Below the pieces are notes generated by a model. It did no database searches. It was not told where the DNA came from and saw only the letters and a program-made list of their open reading frames with translations. Shown in pieces: positions 46,330 through 55,498 of a stretch of 64,000 nt of DNA (positions are counted from its first letter, which is position 1; each line of letters begins with the position of its first letter). The stretch covers positions 27,757,469-27,821,468 of the forward strand of contig BTRK01000005.1 in the NCBI GenBank assembly GCA_036245805.1. Reading direction: 5' to 3'. The DNA comes from Pristionchus mayeri (taxonomy: Eukaryota; Nematoda; Chromadorea; Rhabditida; Neodiplogasteridae). The translations under genes were made by a program, and so were the position numbers.

Positions 46330-47720
46330 CCTGAATGAGTATTTGGTTATAGAGGATTAATGCAGGACAAACCGTCACAAGAAATCCAGCAATTTTGAGT
46401 TTGTGCAAGACGGCGATTATTTTCTTGGCGAGTTCAGCTGATACGTCCAAACAACAACTTCCGTCGTCCTAAATTATTCAGCTATATGGAATTTCAATCC
46501 CGTTTTCACGTCTTTGACTATAGCATTGACGTAAGGATCCTCATCGTAGATGAAATGAGACTGGAAATGAGTCATATATTGCCAAACCATTCATAGATAT
46601 GATTGGAGGCCATGTAAGCACGATTCGCACACCACGTGAACCAATAGAGTCAATTGGATCGTTGACTGAATAGAAGGATATTTACATCACTCTACATCTC
46701 TATTCTTACGGGGCACCGTCGGCCATCCCAGGCGACCAAATGTTCTTGAACCACAAGTAATTTCTTTACGATACAGCTGAATTGTTCTCTGAAAGGAGAA
46801 CGGTAGGATTTCATTTTGTCGTGCTCACCTCTACGGAGGAGAATTGAATCAGAAAAGTTGTGCGTCTACGGGTTGGAATCACATCTGTAGTTCGGTGCCC
46901 TCTCATTCCACTCAACTCTCTTAGGACATCACTTATATCCTCGTCTTCAGTACTATCGATAGATAAACGAAGTACGGTTCCTGAGTAGATTTAACTATTA
47001 ATTCAGATCTCCCACTTCGTACAAACCGACAATATCTCCATCTTTGATAATTGCATTACCGAAATTGTATTTCAATTCCTGTAGAGCATATTTTCGCTGT
47101 TTTTTCGGTCTCTCAAAACGAACCTTATTTACATGGAAAATGACTTTCTCTTTAAGATCATCGTTAATCTAGAATAGCAAATTCATTGATTAATTTTAAA
47201 TGATTAGTGTACGGGTGGATTCGATGATTTTGTACGTTTGCTATCTCCTTTTGTAGTTTTTTCCACATTTATATTTCTGATGGTCTGGGTAATGATGAAA
47301 TAAAATTAACTCTTCGTCGATCAAAGTTGTCTCTTACGCAAAATTCTAGGAAAGTGAACCTCACCCTCATCAGATCACCATCATGACCTAAACTTTCCTG
47401 AAGAAGTACCATATCATATGTACTGAATTATTCCTCAAGAATTTCATATTTGTATAACTTTCGATTGCTGATCTCACTCCGGATGTGATGTTATCATATC
47501 TACCATATCTTTCTTCATGATCATCCCAAATCTCTTCCTGGTGAGGTTCGAGAGCAGTATGTGTTGAGCTACTTGAATGAGCCGTACGTATTTGAGCATC
47601 CTGAGTATGAATGAGATAATTATGAAGCAAGAGACGCTAACTTCAGTGGATTGGTTCGCTACATCGTTTCTTACACTGCTTCGTAATATCATCGAGGAAG
47701 GTTGCTAGAATAATTAGGTT
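46330..47720 (-). CDS. Unidentified multi-exon gene
   Basis: Several exons have good splice sites. In minus order they are about 47,700-47,640, 47,600-47,459 (acidic, EPHQEEIWDDHEERYGRYDN), 47,397-47,365, about 47,285-47,212 (NVEKTTKGDSKRTKSSNPP), 47,168-47,033 (HVNKVRFERPKKQRKYALQE then NFGNAIIKDGDIVGLYE), 46,980-46,829 (LRLSIDSTEDEDISDVLREL), about 46,765-46,708, about 46,560-46,500 (SHFIYDEDPYVNAIVKDVK) and about 46,455-46,340 (SCCLDVSAELAKKIIAVLHK). No domain was recognised with confidence; the NFGNAIIKDGDIVG stretch faintly resembles ubiquitin-like folds. The start is not placed. It ends close to the end of the CIR1-like gene, tail to tail, inside the 17-kb segment. Confidence 0.45.
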
Positions 47721-48125
47721 TGAAAGGAAGTACTTGTCAACAGCACACAGGGGGCAACACGTCGCTGCTGCGGCAATCGATCTCTACTCATCTTGAGACG
47801 AATACATCTGTACTACTACTCAGTATCCAGAAAAGGAGTAAGAATGAATGGAGGAGGAAGAGGAAAGAGGGGGAGAGAGGAATGCTATAGGCAAATCCAT
47901 AATTGTCACCATAGATTTATTCTCTCTCTTCATTCCCCATCATCTATCATTTGCATACCAGATCAATAATGTGTTTTTCAAATACCCTTTCGATATACCT
48001 TTAGAAACTAACCGCCTAAAGGCGGCTAGGGGGTGGCATGTGATTTTATCCCCAGGGGACGCGTAAAAGGTTACATTTCTTCCGATTCCTACCTTGCCTT
48101 TCTCATATCAAAACATTATTCATTC

Positions 48126-48376
48126 GCAACCAAATCACCTGTTCAAAAAATTATTTGGAAGCTCTTTTCATCCTCTTTCGAATGAGCCCCCGAGGCCCTG
48201 GAAAATCCTTCTCTAAGTAGGTCAGCATACAAGATTTATAGAGGGATTTGGCTTAGAAAACTATAAAACTCGTATGCTGACCTACTCAGAAAAGGATATT
48301 CTAGGGCCTCGGGGGCTCATTCGAAAGAGGATGAAAAGAGCTTCCAAATTCATTTATGAGCGAGTGATTTGGTTGC
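48126..48376. repeat. ~250-bp foldback hairpin
   Basis: The arms of about 110 bp are inverted: TCATCCTCTTTCGAATGAGC near 48,169 against GCTCATTCGAAAGAGGATGA near 48,315, and GTAGGTCAGCATAC near 48,219 against GTATGCTGACCTAC near 48,271. Both outer ends carry CAAATCAC or its inverse. Upstream, at about 48,008-48,055, the CCGCCTAAAGGCGGCTAGG(G)GGTGGCATGT word repeats that at 33,724-33,755. Confidence 0.85.
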
Positions 48377-48649
48377 GATTGAAGGCTGTGCCTCCTCGAA
48401 TTCGAAGCGCGCATGGCTGGTAACTCTTTCTGCTTCCTCTCATCCCTCTCCCTCCCCTCCCTCCACCCGTCTCTCACCCGGCGTGACTAGAGATAACTTT
48501 TCGTCCTCTGCAGACTTCGGCGAAGCCCTACCCAACCATTTTGAGAATTGAAAAGACAAGGGAGAAATGGGCGTTTCACGTTATGCTCAATTCACCCACA
48601 TTTTGGGTCATATCTTGGCTCAAATATTAGATATCAACCTAATTCGAAA

Positions 48650-48830
48650 TGCATGGTCCTATTTTTCTCTAATCCCCCACTCCTATCTTTAGGGCACTAT
48701 CCCCCCTCTCCTATCTCTACGACAATCTCCTCCCCTATCCTATCACTAGGACACTTTCCTCCCCTTCCACTATTTATGCGACACTCTCCTACCCCTTCTC
48801 CAAACCAATTAACTCTCCCCCTCTCTCTCG
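48650..48830. repeat. G-poor minisatellite (right)
   Basis: About six imperfect units of the same CCTATCTCTA(G/C)GACA-type repeat seen at 33,800-34,500, in the same (not inverted) orientation. It lies just inside the right inverted arm, as the left array lies just inside the left arm. Confidence 0.75.
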
Positions 48831-49016
48831 AACAAGGGGATTAATTTCTCTAGATTTTGATGACCCGAAAATATGGTTTCTCTCTATAGTATATTTGGAT
48901 GTTACACGTATATTTTAGTAACCCAATGATGAAAAAGATGTATAATGTAACAAAATAACCAATAGTCCTCTAAACACCCTCTTTTTTGAAATATATTTTG
49001 TTATCATGCGAAATTG

Positions 49017-49853
49017 CATTTTCAAGCAAAATTATGCCTACCTTCCTTACAAGTAATGGCCCCATGTTCAATATTTTCTGACTTATATCCCTACGTACTA
49101 CTAGATTTGCAAAGAAAATTAGGAATTAGGATTCATAAAGTGATGTTGAATGGGTCTAAACATGGACAAAATCGAGATGAAGAAATTCGATTTTTTCCGA
49201 ATTGAGATAATGAAAATTCTTTATACTCGATATTTTTGCCCTACCTTAGTACAGTTATAAACTAAATAGATTTGATCGTGATTCTCACTGGCTCGACTTA
49301 GAACTCAAAATATTTGCGAAAAAATGAAATGCGCCTTCGTTCGGCAACTTGGCCGACCCCCATCAGGAACGAAATTTCCCTTCAAAAAAATACCCTAGGG
49401 GTACTTTTCCACGAGGAATCAAATGAAATAATAAAACAGCGTATAAGTACGGCATACAAATTTAGGACGATTTTTTGAAACATTCAAACGGCCATAACAT
49501 TTTTCAGGCACTACGTCGGATGAGAACTATGACGTCATGCCGCCTTTGATATATCAAAGGCGGCATGACGTCATAGTTCTCATCCGACGTAGTGCCCATT
49601 TTTCACAAATGAGCTAGCCTGTCACTGCCAACAGTAAAAATGCTTATCTCGTCGATATCTTTCAGAATATCTATACAATTATGGGGTTTGGAGACGCCGT
49701 TCGAGTGATACCAAAACCGACCGCCCATCAGCAGTGCGACACAGAAAATGAGCGGTCGGAGATACGGCTTTCTAAGGTCGATTTTCGAACTCTACGTGAA
49801 AAGTTACCCCTGGGGACAATTCTGGGAGGAATTTCATTTTTCACTGTACGGCT
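49017..49853. repeat. Right inverted arm
   Basis: Inverted copy of 32,786-33,520. It differs mainly by the 90-bp palindrome inserted at 49,507-49,596. Its outer end lies 91 bp from kinesin exon 49,945-50,049. Confidence 0.85.
49507..49596. mobile_element. 90-bp near-perfect palindrome, copy B
   Basis: It starts GGCACTACGTCGGATGAGAA and ends with the inverse, with the centre TTGATATATCAA. The 9-bp word CATTTTTCA is present on both sides, while the left arm keeps a single uninterrupted ATTTTTCAC at the same place, so this is a clean insertion with target duplication. It is homologous to 4,378-4,467. At 90 bp it has no coding capacity. Confidence 0.9.
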
Positions 49854-49944
49854 TACAGGTAGAATTGCTCAGTTCTCTCAGAAAGTCTCTCATATCACCC
49901 CTCTCTCTTCTCTCCCCCCCCCCTCCCTCTCTCCCTCCACTCAC

Positions 49945-50049
49945 CGATTTCATCTCGAAGATCTCCTTCTTCAATTTCTGCACTCTTTCATCCGACTGCT
50001 TCTTCAGCTTCTCGATATTCTCCAGTTCATTCAACTTCTTCCGATAGAT
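49945..50049 (-). CDS. Kinesin-4 stalk exon, isolated between two insertions
   Basis: One 105-nt exon, 35 codons, starts after CTTAG with IYRKKLNELENIEKLKK and ends before GTGAGT with KEIFEMKS. In KIF4-type stalks this segment directly precedes the MTKQMRAEIEKYREYK-like segment, which here is encoded 17.2 kb away at 32,748-32,650; both joins are phase 0. No other kinesin exon was found between here and 59,230. Confidence 0.8.
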
Positions 50050-50444
50050 CTAAGAAAGAAAAGAGCTCAACACTTTTCTAGTTCTTAAGCCCCGCCCATC
50101 AGGATCACAACGAGGAATGATCATTTGCCATTTACTTTCTCCATATGCCTTCGGATTAGCAGTAGTATTATTATACCTCAACCATTCGTTTTTCGAATGC
50201 TTAGACAATCTTTTTTTCCATTTTTGACCATTTTGCCGACTGATATATCTTTCTTTCAAATAATTCAATCATAAAAACAATAATGCGGGAAAAATAAAAT
50301 TCAAATCATATTCAAATTTCAAAACAAATTATTTTCCAGGCAAAATCCCATTTCTTTTTTAATTTTTTGAAAATAAGCCCAAGTGTAAATTAAAATAGCA
50401 TTTTATACAACTCGAAATTTTAAAATAATTTGACCTACCATATT

Positions 50445-51206
50445 GAAAGATCAAAGATCAAACTACCGTAACCCTGATACAATAACCAAGACTTACCATA
50501 ACCGGGCATATTACCGTAAGGCGGGACCGTCGGAGAACAACGAGCGAACTAGACAAACAAACTAACTAATGACTAAATTTCATGCTTTCATGCTAGCATA
50601 AATCAGCCAATTGTTGTCATCTCTCTACTCTCTTCATTTCCCGTTGTCTATCATCTCTATGCGCGGAGATGGATATCGCGGTTCATCCCAGCGAGAGGGG
50701 GGCATTCTCTAATTCTCTTCATTTTCCATGCTCTCTGCTGTTCTTACGGGCAGTGATTTCATCGGGGATAACTAACGAGATAGTATGGGTTTCAATGAGA
50801 CCACGGCTTTCAACTGATGAGTCAGCTTGCATGACCGGCGCGCAAAAGCTGTCAATCACTCAATTAGCCACTTCGCCCCTGACGAAAAAAAGGAATTCAA
50901 CTAAATATTAATATCCCCTGACTTAACATGGCCGATATGGGTATCATTCGAAGCGTCTTGACATGGACAATGACGGCCCGCCTATAATTTTTAAAATAGA
51001 TCAAAGATCAACAATCAATTATCGATTTTCTAATAAACCTTTACCAACATGCGCGATATGGATATCATTCTGACCCTCTAAACCAGGGCATGCCATTGGC
51101 ATATGGTAAGTTTGCAAAAAAAACATCGAAAGATCAAAGATTATTTATCGATTTTCATCAATTTTGTCAAATTTCCCGATATGGATGTCAAATTAGGCCT
51201 AACTGT
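50445..51206. repeat. Dispersed ~120-bp repeats beside the virus-like element
   Basis: No gene is seen. The word CGATATGG(G/A)TATCATTC recurs at about 50,933, 51,056 and (altered) 51,179. GATCAAAGATC recurs at 50,449, 50,999 and 51,132, each of the latter two followed by (A)TTATCGATTTTC. This suggests two to three degenerate units of about 120 bp. Whether they belong to the kinesin intron or to the end of the virus-like element is unclear. Confidence 0.5.
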
Positions 51207-51866
51207 TTAAGGTTTCATTTTTTCAACATAATAAAAGATTGAATTATCAAAAATGTTTGTACATAATCTTCTATTATCGGGCGTTGTTGGGTGCAAATCA
51301 ATCATTAAATATCCATAGGGCTGAGACTTTACTGCATCTTCGTATGCCTCCCAGAAATATTGAGATTTACCTGGAAATAGCTGTTTTGCAAAGTTTTGAA
51401 TCTGCAGAGTATCTCCAGTAGATTTTGTTAGACAAATGTACGTACTGTTGGCCCTGGCTGTTCTTTCCTGCGCAAACAAAGACTGTACTATATTGATTAT
51501 CGAACAATTGCAATTATGGGAAACCCGGGAAAATAGATTATTCAGTTCTGTTTTATTCTTGATGTAATATGACATGAGATCATCCAAAATCAATAACTTG
51601 TGATCTTTCCCTTCCAGCATTCGCATGTCGGGCGGACCTTCATGAAGCTGAATCTTTTCATGTTTAGGAAAATCGTTTGTATCTATTCCATAACACCAAA
51701 TAATTCTTTCAATGGGCTTATCAAACATTTTGGCTTCATTTTCCAATATTTTACGCAATAATGTCGTCTTTCCCGTTTGGGTCGCGCCAGAACAGTAAAG
51801 CAGGCATGGAGTCTTTATAACAAACTTGTCTGATTGCATAGTTTTACAATGACAATTTTCAGTCAT
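51207..51866 (-). CDS. Polinton/Maverick genome-packaging ATPase (A32-like)
   Basis: 219 codons with an ATG start. Walker A is GATQTGKTTLL near residue 29 and Walker B is HKLLILDDLM near residue 90, followed by the arginine- and glutamine-rich C-terminal half typical of the FtsK/HerA-type packaging ATPases of Polintons and large DNA viruses. In the family this protein drives DNA into the preformed capsid. It is divergent from the capsid gene at 52,033, with 166 bp between, a likely shared promoter. The frame is intact and the length is close to the family's usual 200-250. Confidence 0.9.
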   Translation of the reverse strand: MTENCHCKTMQSDKFVIKTPCLLYCSGATQTGKTTLLRKILENEAKMFDKPIERIIWCYGIDTNDFPKHEKIQLHEGPPDMRMLEGKDHKLLILDDLMSYYIKNKTELNNLFSRVSHNCNCSIINIVQSLFAQERTARANSTYICLTKSTGDTLQIQNFAKQLFPGKSQYFWEAYEDAVKSQPYGYLMIDLHPTTPDNRRLCTNIFDNSIFYYVEKMKP

Positions 51867-52032
51867 ACTAAAAGGTCTTCCCTATTTATTTTCTTTCAAC
51901 TGGCAATCGTATCAGTCTGCATAACTGCAGCGTTAGTAAATATCACCTTGTTTCCAAACAGCGATAAGCGGTCATTTTGGCGTGGACTGTTGTCTAGTTG
52001 TCTGGCCCTTATTATTCCTTTCCCTATTGCCC

Positions 52033-53529
52033 ATGGCGGAATTTTTCATAACAATTCCATCCAACATTCCGGATCATCCCGAGAACTCCAACTCGTCATT
52101 TCTGGTCCGTCTTCCGGAACCGATCAAACTAAAAACTGAAAAATGGAAGTGTGGATTGGCGGAAATTATCTATACGAATAGCTTTGAAAACGTTCCCGAA
52201 CCACTCGCTTTTGCGGCTATTGATAAAAAAGGATCTAGGTCTGAATTTATCCTTCCACGCGGTAATTATAGAGATGCATTTGACCTGCTCAATTCCCTTT
52301 GGTCAGCAACTCCTAAGCGGCGTAAACGACAAGCCGATGAAATGACAGAGGAAGAAAAGCAAGAACTGAAAAGGAGAATAGCAAAAGGAGAAGGAAGGCC
52401 CGCTACTCAAGCCGAGATTGATGCTGCATTAGCAAGAAAGGCAGAAAGGGAGAGAAAACGAAATCAGGCAACTACTGCTACGCCTGCGCAGACTACCCCA
52501 ACGCAGACTACGCCTATTCCTCCTACTGAAATTCCAACTCAAGCTCCAACTCAGGCACCTACTCAAGCACCAACGGTTATTCCAACTCAAGCTCCAACTC
52601 AGGCGCCTACTCAAGAACCAACGGTTGCTCCAACTCAGGCTCCAACGCAAGTACCAGCTGGCCAGGGATCTCAACCTCGACCTCCAAAACAAAACGTTTT
52701 TACAATGGACTCGGCCCAGTTTTCAAAACAGGAATCAATCATTAAGAATGCTACGACTGAATTGATCAACCAAGCAAAGAACGCAACAGCTGAATTAGTC
52801 AATCAATCCAAAAATATTCAGTCAGAGATTACCAAAATTTCCAAAAGCAATATCACTGCCATTACGGAAGAAAGCAAAAAGCTTCAAGCGCTGCTAAACA
52901 AATCGATTGAGGCAACCAGCGAACTCACAAAAGCCGCAGCAGAGGATAACAAAACAATTCAAGAACTGCTAAAGCAGTCCATCGATATTCAAAAGGGTAA
53001 TGCTGTAGATTCCAAAAGGATTGCGAATCAAGCAAATGTACGCAGTTTCTCTCTTGGACGCGCCCAAGAACAACTCAAAAAACACGGATTTTCATTTGAT
53101 TTCGATCCTCTTTTGAATCGAATTATATTATCCGTGAACAAGAGTATGCTTGATAGTCTTGAACTGTCTCCTGAACTTGCATATCTTTGCGGATTTTCAA
53201 CTCAATCATCGTCATTTCTCGTCAACGAGACCAAAACGATTGCCTCATATTCGATCGATTTTAACAACAATATTTCTTCAATTTTTGTGTATGCCGACTG
53301 CATACAACCATCTGTTGTAGGAAATTGCAAATCGCAGCTTCTTATCGTTCCAACCTCAGCTGACCCTTCAAACGTTTCGACTGTCTTTAACCCTATTCAG
53401 CATCTATCCATCAATAAGGAAATTATTGATACTATCCGGATTGATATTTGCGATGCCTTTGGAAAACCTATAAAATTCCATTATGGAACGACCATATGTA
53501 CATTACATTTCATAAAAATCAAATCATGA
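52033..53529 (+). CDS. Polinton minor capsid (penton-like) protein with proline/threonine-rich insert
   Basis: 498 codons from ATG 52,033 (MAEFFITIPSNIPDH). I prefer this to the upstream in-frame ATG at 51,982 because nematode Polinton pentons begin this way and the extra 17 residues read as a chance hydrophobic string. The N-terminal part (about residues 1-90) and the C-terminal part (about 345-498) look like the two pieces of a penton-type jelly roll. Between them are a Lys/Arg-rich segment, about 14 repeats of the type TQAPTQAP (residues about 150-215) and a long polar coiled coil (KNATTELINQAKNATAE). The stop overlaps the next start by 4 nt (ATGA). The insert resembles an adhesion or spike stalk; that role is inference. 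Confidence 0.82.
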   Translation: MAEFFITIPSNIPDHPENSNSSFLVRLPEPIKLKTEKWKCGLAEIIYTNSFENVPEPLAFAAIDKKGSRSEFILPRGNYRDAFDLLNSLWSATPKRRKRQADEMTEEEKQELKRRIAKGEGRPATQAEIDAALARKAERERKRNQATTATPAQTTPTQTTPIPPTEIPTQAPTQAPTQAPTVIPTQAPTQAPTQEPTVAPTQAPTQVPAGQGSQPRPPKQNVFTMDSAQFSKQESIIKNATTELINQAKNATAELVNQSKNIQSEITKISKSNITAITEESKKLQALLNKSIEATSELTKAAAEDNKTIQELLKQSIDIQKGNAVDSKRIANQANVRSFSLGRAQEQLKKHGFSFDFDPLLNRIILSVNKSMLDSLELSPELAYLCGFSTQSSSFLVNETKTIASYSIDFNNNISSIFVYADCIQPSVVGNCKSQLLIVPTSADPSNVSTVFNPIQHLSINKEIIDTIRIDICDAFGKPIKFHYGTTICTLHFIKIKS

Positions 53530-53879
53530 AAGATTGTTCAGAAGTTTTCGATTATGATAAAGTTGACTTTGCTAGTATTTTGCATTATGGCGCTGGTCAA
53601 AAGTTTGTCGGATTTCGCAATCAAAGGGGACGAGGCATTGCTGGGGTCGTCAAAAGACTTCGCATAGCAATCCCATCTTTTCTTGAATCGCCGGTAGGTA
53701 AGCAAATAACGCAGGCTGCAGCAAGCGTCGCTTCTGACGTCATCAGCGGATCGACCCCAAAAGAAGCATTTAAGCGAGCCTGAAGACGGACTATTCGCAA
53801 TCTTACTGGACTTGGAAAACGAAAAGCTTCTGCATTCCTTCCCAACGGAAAACGAACCTATTTCCTTCCCGCCCCATAA
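53526..53879 (+). pseudogene. Polinton core/pVI-like basic protein with in-frame TGA
   Basis: The start ATG 53,526 overlaps the penton stop. The frame reads about 85 residues, including YGAGQKFVGFRNQRGRGI and a helical stretch ending PKEAFKRA, then meets TGA at 53,781-53,783. The same frame then stays open for about 31 basic residues (TIRNLTGLGKRKASAF) to TAA 53,877-53,879, which overlaps the next ATG by one base. The Gly/Arg-rich start and short amphipathic helix recall adenovirus-type core or membrane-lytic minor proteins, but the assignment rests on position and composition. The TGA looks like a nonsense mutation. Confidence 0.65.
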
Positions 53880-55221
53880 TGCAAAAAATTATCAATCCCA
53901 AGTCTAAAAAGTCAACTGTTCCTGAGTTGGACCTGTTTATCATTCCTGATACTTCAGTAGGTGTAGTCAACAGCCGTTACGTCGAATGTCCTCTTACAAA
54001 TTCATATACTTCCGGACACCAGGGACCGCTTGAATGGCGCTATAATTTACAAAAGGGTTTTCTGAATCTTCAGCGCAGTTACATTCAGTTTACTATTGGC
54101 ATTAGAAACAAGGATGGCAAAAAGATGGAGGTTAAAGCAGACGAAAAGCTTCCCATCGCATTTTGTCAAATGATTGGCAAGACACTCTTCAAACAATTCC
54201 AAGTCTACATCAATGGCGTTCTCGTGGAAGATTCGTCCCCGCTTTACGCGTGGAGAAGAATCATTGAAACGGAGCTCAACTTTGACCAGGATACCAAAAA
54301 TACTACCCTTTCTCTTGGTGGATATGCTACGGATGACAAACCCAATAATAATCCAGCTTCATCAGGACATGTAAGGCGAACGGGTTGGGTTGAGAAGGGT
54401 AAGGACGGTCAATTTGCAGCCACTCTTAACCTAAATCTTTTCAACCAACCCCGTCTTCTCCTGAATTATGTAGATTTTAAGCTCATTGCCTACTTGAATG
54501 ATCCCAAGTTTGTCATTGATTCGCTCGAGATTGACAAGGATCTCAGAGCGCCCAATGACACAATCTACACGTACGAGATTAGCGATATTAAGCTTCTTCT
54601 TCATGAATACGACTTCATGATTCTGCTTCGTTGGCAATCGAACAACTTCTCAAACAGAAAAAGATGATAACCTATCCGCTAACAAATGTTGAAATGCGTA
54701 GTTTCTTTGTGGCTCCTGGACGTTTTGATGCGCCCGAGTGTCGCCTGCTTACTTCAGCGCTTCCAAAACGAGTCATAATGTGTGTGGTTGACGCGCTCTC
54801 TTACATTGGATCCCACTCGAAAACACCATTCAACTTTAGACATTTCGACGTAAAGGATGCTTTCCTCGAGTGTGGCGAAAGAACCATTCCATCAAGACCG
54901 CTCAACCTGGACTTTGAAAAGGACTTGTATATGCCGGCCTATCTAAACATGCTTGAAGGAACTGGCTTGGGACGTTCTCTGGATAACAATGGAATTTCTA
55001 GGGAAATGTTCAAGGATGGCTTTACATTTTTTGTGTTTGAAATTTCGCCAAACCTAGATTCGGAAACGTTTGATCTGATTAATCTCGGTACTACTAGTTT
55101 CAACGTAAAATTCAACAAGGCTGTTCCCGAACCTGGTCTGTATTGTATTCTTCATTGTCAGTATGACTCTGTTTTTACTATCGATGATAACCGTGTACCC
55201 CATGTTGACGCACTCATGTAA
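53879..55221 (+). pseudogene. Polinton major capsid protein (double jelly roll), frameshifted
   Basis: ATG 53,879 opens a frame of 262 codons to 54,667. A second frame (54,631-55,221) carries the rest of the protein, so a single frameshift lies near 54,615-54,640. Together they span about 445 residues, the usual size of a Polinton double-jelly-roll capsid protein. N-terminal features are STVPELDLFIIPDTSVGVV and GPLEWRYNLQKGFLNL, followed by FKQFQVYINGVLVEDSSPLY. C-terminal features are SRPLNLDFEKDLYM and EPGLYCILHCQYDSVFTIDD. In the family it forms the hexameric capsomers. One indel is enough to disable this copy unless it is a sequencing error. Confidence 0.88.
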
Positions 55222-55284
55222 TTATTGCTTTATTAAATAAAATATATTAACTGGATCAATAGTAAATTTACATGATTATCTCTG

Positions 55285-55495
55285 AAAATAAAAACATGAT
55301 TTTCTCCGAGAATGAAAAAAAAACGTGATTTTCTCCGAGAATGAAAAACGTGATTTTCTCCGAGAATGAAAAACGTGATTTTCTCCGAGAATGAAAACGT
55401 GATTTTGTCCGAGAATGAAAAACGTGATTTTCTCCGAGACTTAAAACGTGATTTTCTCCGAGAATAAAAAAAAACGTGATTCTTTCCTAGAATAA
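55285..55495. repeat. Minisatellite between convergent virus-like genes
   Basis: Eight to nine head-to-tail copies of a roughly 25-bp unit GATTTTCTCCGAGAATGAAA, with variable A-tracts, fill the gap between the capsid stop (55,221) and the integrase stop (55,499). The unit has no dyad of note. It probably lies in both 3' UTRs. Confidence 0.9.
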
Positions 55496-55498
55496 TCG

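Larger units (their letters stand above)
32786..49853. mobile_element. 17,068-bp segment bounded by ~740-bp inverted arms
   Basis: The left arm 32,786-33,520 and right arm 49,017-49,853 are inverted copies of nearly equal length once a 90-bp palindrome and its duplicated flank are removed from the right arm. Both outer ends read (G/A)GCCGTACAGTGAAAAATG inward and are next to TA (32,784-32,785 and 49,854-49,855). The whole segment lies between two consecutive exons of the kinesin-4 gene. Cargo: minisatellites, several long palindromes, a complete CIR1-like gene, an unidentified gene and a LINE fragment. No transposase was recognised. Alternatives are two independent inverted insertions of one repeat, or an inversion product. 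Confidence 0.5.

Noticed and set aside
32786..49853. Treating the 740-bp inverted arms as the terminal repeats of the Polinton
   Set aside because: All virus-like genes lie outside the arms, beyond kinesin exon 49,945-50,049, and the arms enclose cellular genes instead.
49681..50088. Open frame beginning MGFGDAVRVIPKP, also present in the left arm
   Set aside because: It crosses the arm boundary into the kinesin intron, and the differences between the arms in this frame are mostly amino-acid changing, so there is no sign of selection.
55285..55495. CRISPR array
   Set aside because: The repeats are contiguous without unique spacers, in a eukaryotic sequence.
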